Shown here: piece after piece, positions 45,496-46,754 of the stretch | Layout: the number at the start of each line of letters is the position of its first letter | How positions within the stretch are numbered: the first letter of the stretch is position 1 | Assembly (NCBI GenBank): GCA_002398565.1 | Contig: DGZP01000071.1 | Location: 1 to 46,754, forward strand | Direction: 5' to 3' | DNA from: Proteiniphilum sp. UBA4977 | GTDB lineage: Bacteria; Bacteroidota; Bacteroidia; Bacteroidales; Dysgonomonadaceae | DNA length: 46,754 bases | Notes under the pieces: generated by a model | Seen by the model: only the letters and a program-made list of their open reading frames with translations | Databases searched by the model: none | Told to the model about the DNA's origin: nothing | Program-made: the position numbers and the translations under genes

Positions 45496-45796
45496 ACAAT
45501 CTCATGGAGCAACTCCTCACAGGAATTTAAACTCTCAGATTATGCAAGGTAAAGATCGAAAAGATTGACACACTCTTTGATTTAATCAATAAAATTAAAT
45601 AAATCATGCGAAATTAACTTCAAAAATAAGACTATGCAAGAGACGGAAGGTACTTTAACTCAAAATTATGTCAATATTAATATTATTTAATGTAAAAAGT
45701 TTGGTTTATCGTTTAACAGTTAAATAATTTTTATTATAAAAAATATGGTAAAGTCGAAATGATTTTAGTGACCATGAAAAGTATTCACACAGTAAA

Positions 45797-45830
45797 GAGG
45801 CTATCTCAAAAGTTATTATGAGACAGCCTC
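45797..45830 (-). terminator. Hairpin terminator downstream of the lsrF-like gene
   Basis: Twelve-base stem GAGGCTATCTCA / TGAGACAGCCTC with one A-C mismatch and a 10-base loop. It begins 17 bases past the aldolase stop codon. On the minus strand the stem is followed only by CTTTACT, so the U-tract is weak. The shape is common as an end-of-gene hairpin in Bacteroidales. Confidence 0.65.
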
Positions 45831-45846
45831 ATATAAAAAAAACAAT

Positions 45847-46722
45847 TTATTTACTGCTCAGATCGTTGAATAATTCATACCCCTGATCCGATGTGAGTCC
45901 ATTGTGGACAACCCCGTGAATGGCTTGTATCATGGCAGCAGGGTGAGAACTTTGGAAAATATTTCTTCCCATGTCCACACCAGAGGCTCCATCACTTATG
46001 GCATGGAAACAGAGTTCCAACGCTTCCTTTTCAGGCAACTTTTTACCTCCGGCAATAACGATCGGAACGGGACAAGCCGCAACTACTTTCTCGAAACCTT
46101 CACAGTAATAAGTCTTCACGATATTGGCTCCATTTTCTGCACATACACGGGAAGCCAATCCGAAATAACGAGCATCACGCGCCATATCCTTACCTACAGC
46201 TGTTACTCCCATCACAGGGATGTTGTAACGACTGGCCTGATCGGCTGCATGAAATAGATTAGCGACCGTCCTTGCCTCGAATGCGGGATCACCGATAGAG
46301 AGCATGATTGCCATCGCCGATACATTCATACGAATGGCCTCTTGAATATCGATCACCACATTGTTGTTCAACTCCGTCAGAATGGTAGTTCCGGCATCCG
46401 ACCGGAGACATACCGGTTTATTGGTATTGGGTGGGACAACCGACTGTAAGATACCACGTGTACACATCAAACAATCGGTATGTTCAATCAATGGTAGGAT
46501 ACTGAGGTCTATCCGTTCCAGCCCGGAAGTAGGGCCCATAATAAAACCATGGTCGAACGCCAACATGACGGTTCGTCCTGTTTCTGGGTTAAATATGCGC
46601 GAAAGACGGTCTTTCATTCCCCAGGGTAAATTTCCGGCGCCTTTTACGTGAAAAGTCTGCGTGTCGGTAGCAATTCCCAAACCGAAATTGTTCCCTTCCC
46701 GTAAATCATCTAAATCTGCCAT
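45847..46722 (-). CDS. lsrF: LsrF-type class I aldolase/thiolase
   Basis: The 291-residue cytoplasmic TIM barrel opens MADLDDLREG like Escherichia coli LsrF. It shares MLAFDHG, LMCTRGILQSVVPP, GVTAVGKDM, VIAGGKKLPE and GASGVDMGRNIFQS with that family. The Schiff-base lysine is present at K203 in NIVKTYY, the same number as in E. coli. In E. coli LsrF transfers an acetyl group from the phosphorylated AI-2 breakdown product to CoA. No other lsr gene is visible, and Bacteroidota homologues may act as ordinary sugar-phosphate aldolases. Only 32 bp of upstream sequence is in the window. It is separated from the PUL by a hairpin and the operator region, so it is probably an independent unit. Confidence 0.85.
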   Translation of the reverse strand: MADLDDLREGNNFGLGIATDTQTFHVKGAGNLPWGMKDRLSRIFNPETGRTVMLAFDHGFIMGPTSGLERIDLSILPLIEHTDCLMCTRGILQSVVPPNTNKPVCLRSDAGTTILTELNNNVVIDIQEAIRMNVSAMAIMLSIGDPAFEARTVANLFHAADQASRYNIPVMGVTAVGKDMARDARYFGLASRVCAENGANIVKTYYCEGFEKVVAACPVPIVIAGGKKLPEKEALELCFHAISDGASGVDMGRNIFQSSHPAAMIQAIHGVVHNGLTSDQGYELFNDLSSK

Positions 46723-46754
46723 ATATCTCTATTTTTTTGATTTTAAAATAAAAG

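Larger units (their letters stand above)
45280..45846. other. 567-bp intergenic region with control elements of the PUL
   Basis: No gene is visible on either strand. The DNA is very AT-rich. It holds two identical 12-bp palindromes (described separately), an adjacent 13-bp palindrome GATATTAAATATC (45321-45333), and the terminator-like hairpin of the upstream aldolase gene. A weak -7-like element TACTTTTTG lies on the minus strand (45320-45312), one base longer than the TAnnTTTG consensus and 32 bases before the first susC-like ATG. I could not find a matching -33 box. Confidence 0.6.

Noticed and set aside
1..46754. CRISPR arrays, tRNA or rRNA genes, integrases or transposases
   Set aside because: I saw no regularly spaced repeat array, no tRNA- or rRNA-like sequence, and no transposase or integrase motif in any major frame.

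Overview
The window looks like part of a Bacteroidota chromosome, most likely order Bacteroidales. The evidence is two SusC/SusD pairs, lipoproteins with Bacteroidota-type lipoboxes, almost no Shine-Dalgarno sequences, one very good Bacteroides-type promoter (TTTG-N20-TAnnTTTG), and a dense set of secreted glycoside hydrolases. I cannot name a genus. Nearly everything is on the minus strand, so the biological order runs from high to low coordinates. The only convincing plus-strand gene is a GntR-type regulator at 11.5 kb.

Right edge (45.8-46.7 kb): an LsrF-type class I aldolase followed by a hairpin, then a 567-bp intergenic region. That region carries two copies of a LacI-family-like palindrome whose centres are 150 bp apart, upstream of the first susC-like gene. 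From 45.3 down to 12.3 kb lies one long, tightly packed polysaccharide utilization locus (PUL). Its order is SusC-SusD, SusC-SusD, two related surface lipoproteins, a DUF1080 protein, a Gfo/Idh/MocA oxidoreductase, GH2, a GH38-like enzyme, GH27 (broken by one in-frame TGA), a metallo-beta-lactamase-fold protein, a clan GH-A hydrolase, GH92, a GH43-like enzyme and a GH106-like enzyme. The only sizeable gap inside it is 255 bp, between the GH92 and GH43 genes.

Left part (11.4 kb down to 1): a second minus-strand unit divergent from the GntR gene. It holds a fused mannose-6-phosphate isomerase, an MFS sugar permease, a ROK kinase, a DUF5054/GH38-like hydrolase, a secreted two-domain VOC protein, a small secreted fragment and a large GH38-like enzyme cut by the window edge. 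Mannose-6-phosphate isomerase, permease and ROK kinase would take released sugar into central metabolism; the GH38 and GH92 enzymes would supply it.

Inference: the locus targets a mannose- and galactose-containing, possibly rhamnosylated heteroglycan or glycoconjugate. It has many exo-type enzymes and no recognisable endo-glycanase, so the target is probably short, already cleaved, or cut by an enzyme encoded elsewhere. The most interesting part is the combination of a Tat-exported Gfo/Idh/MocA oxidoreductase and a DUF1080 protein with three GH38-like proteins, a secreted VOC protein and a secreted MBL-fold protein. This could be an oxidative (3-keto) glycoside-cleavage route running beside classical hydrolysis. 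Other oddities are the TGA in GH27, a kinase-like domain without a P-loop on the isomerase, a frame-shifting heptamer repeat at the start of a susD gene, and repeated leader sequences upstream of several hydrolase genes.
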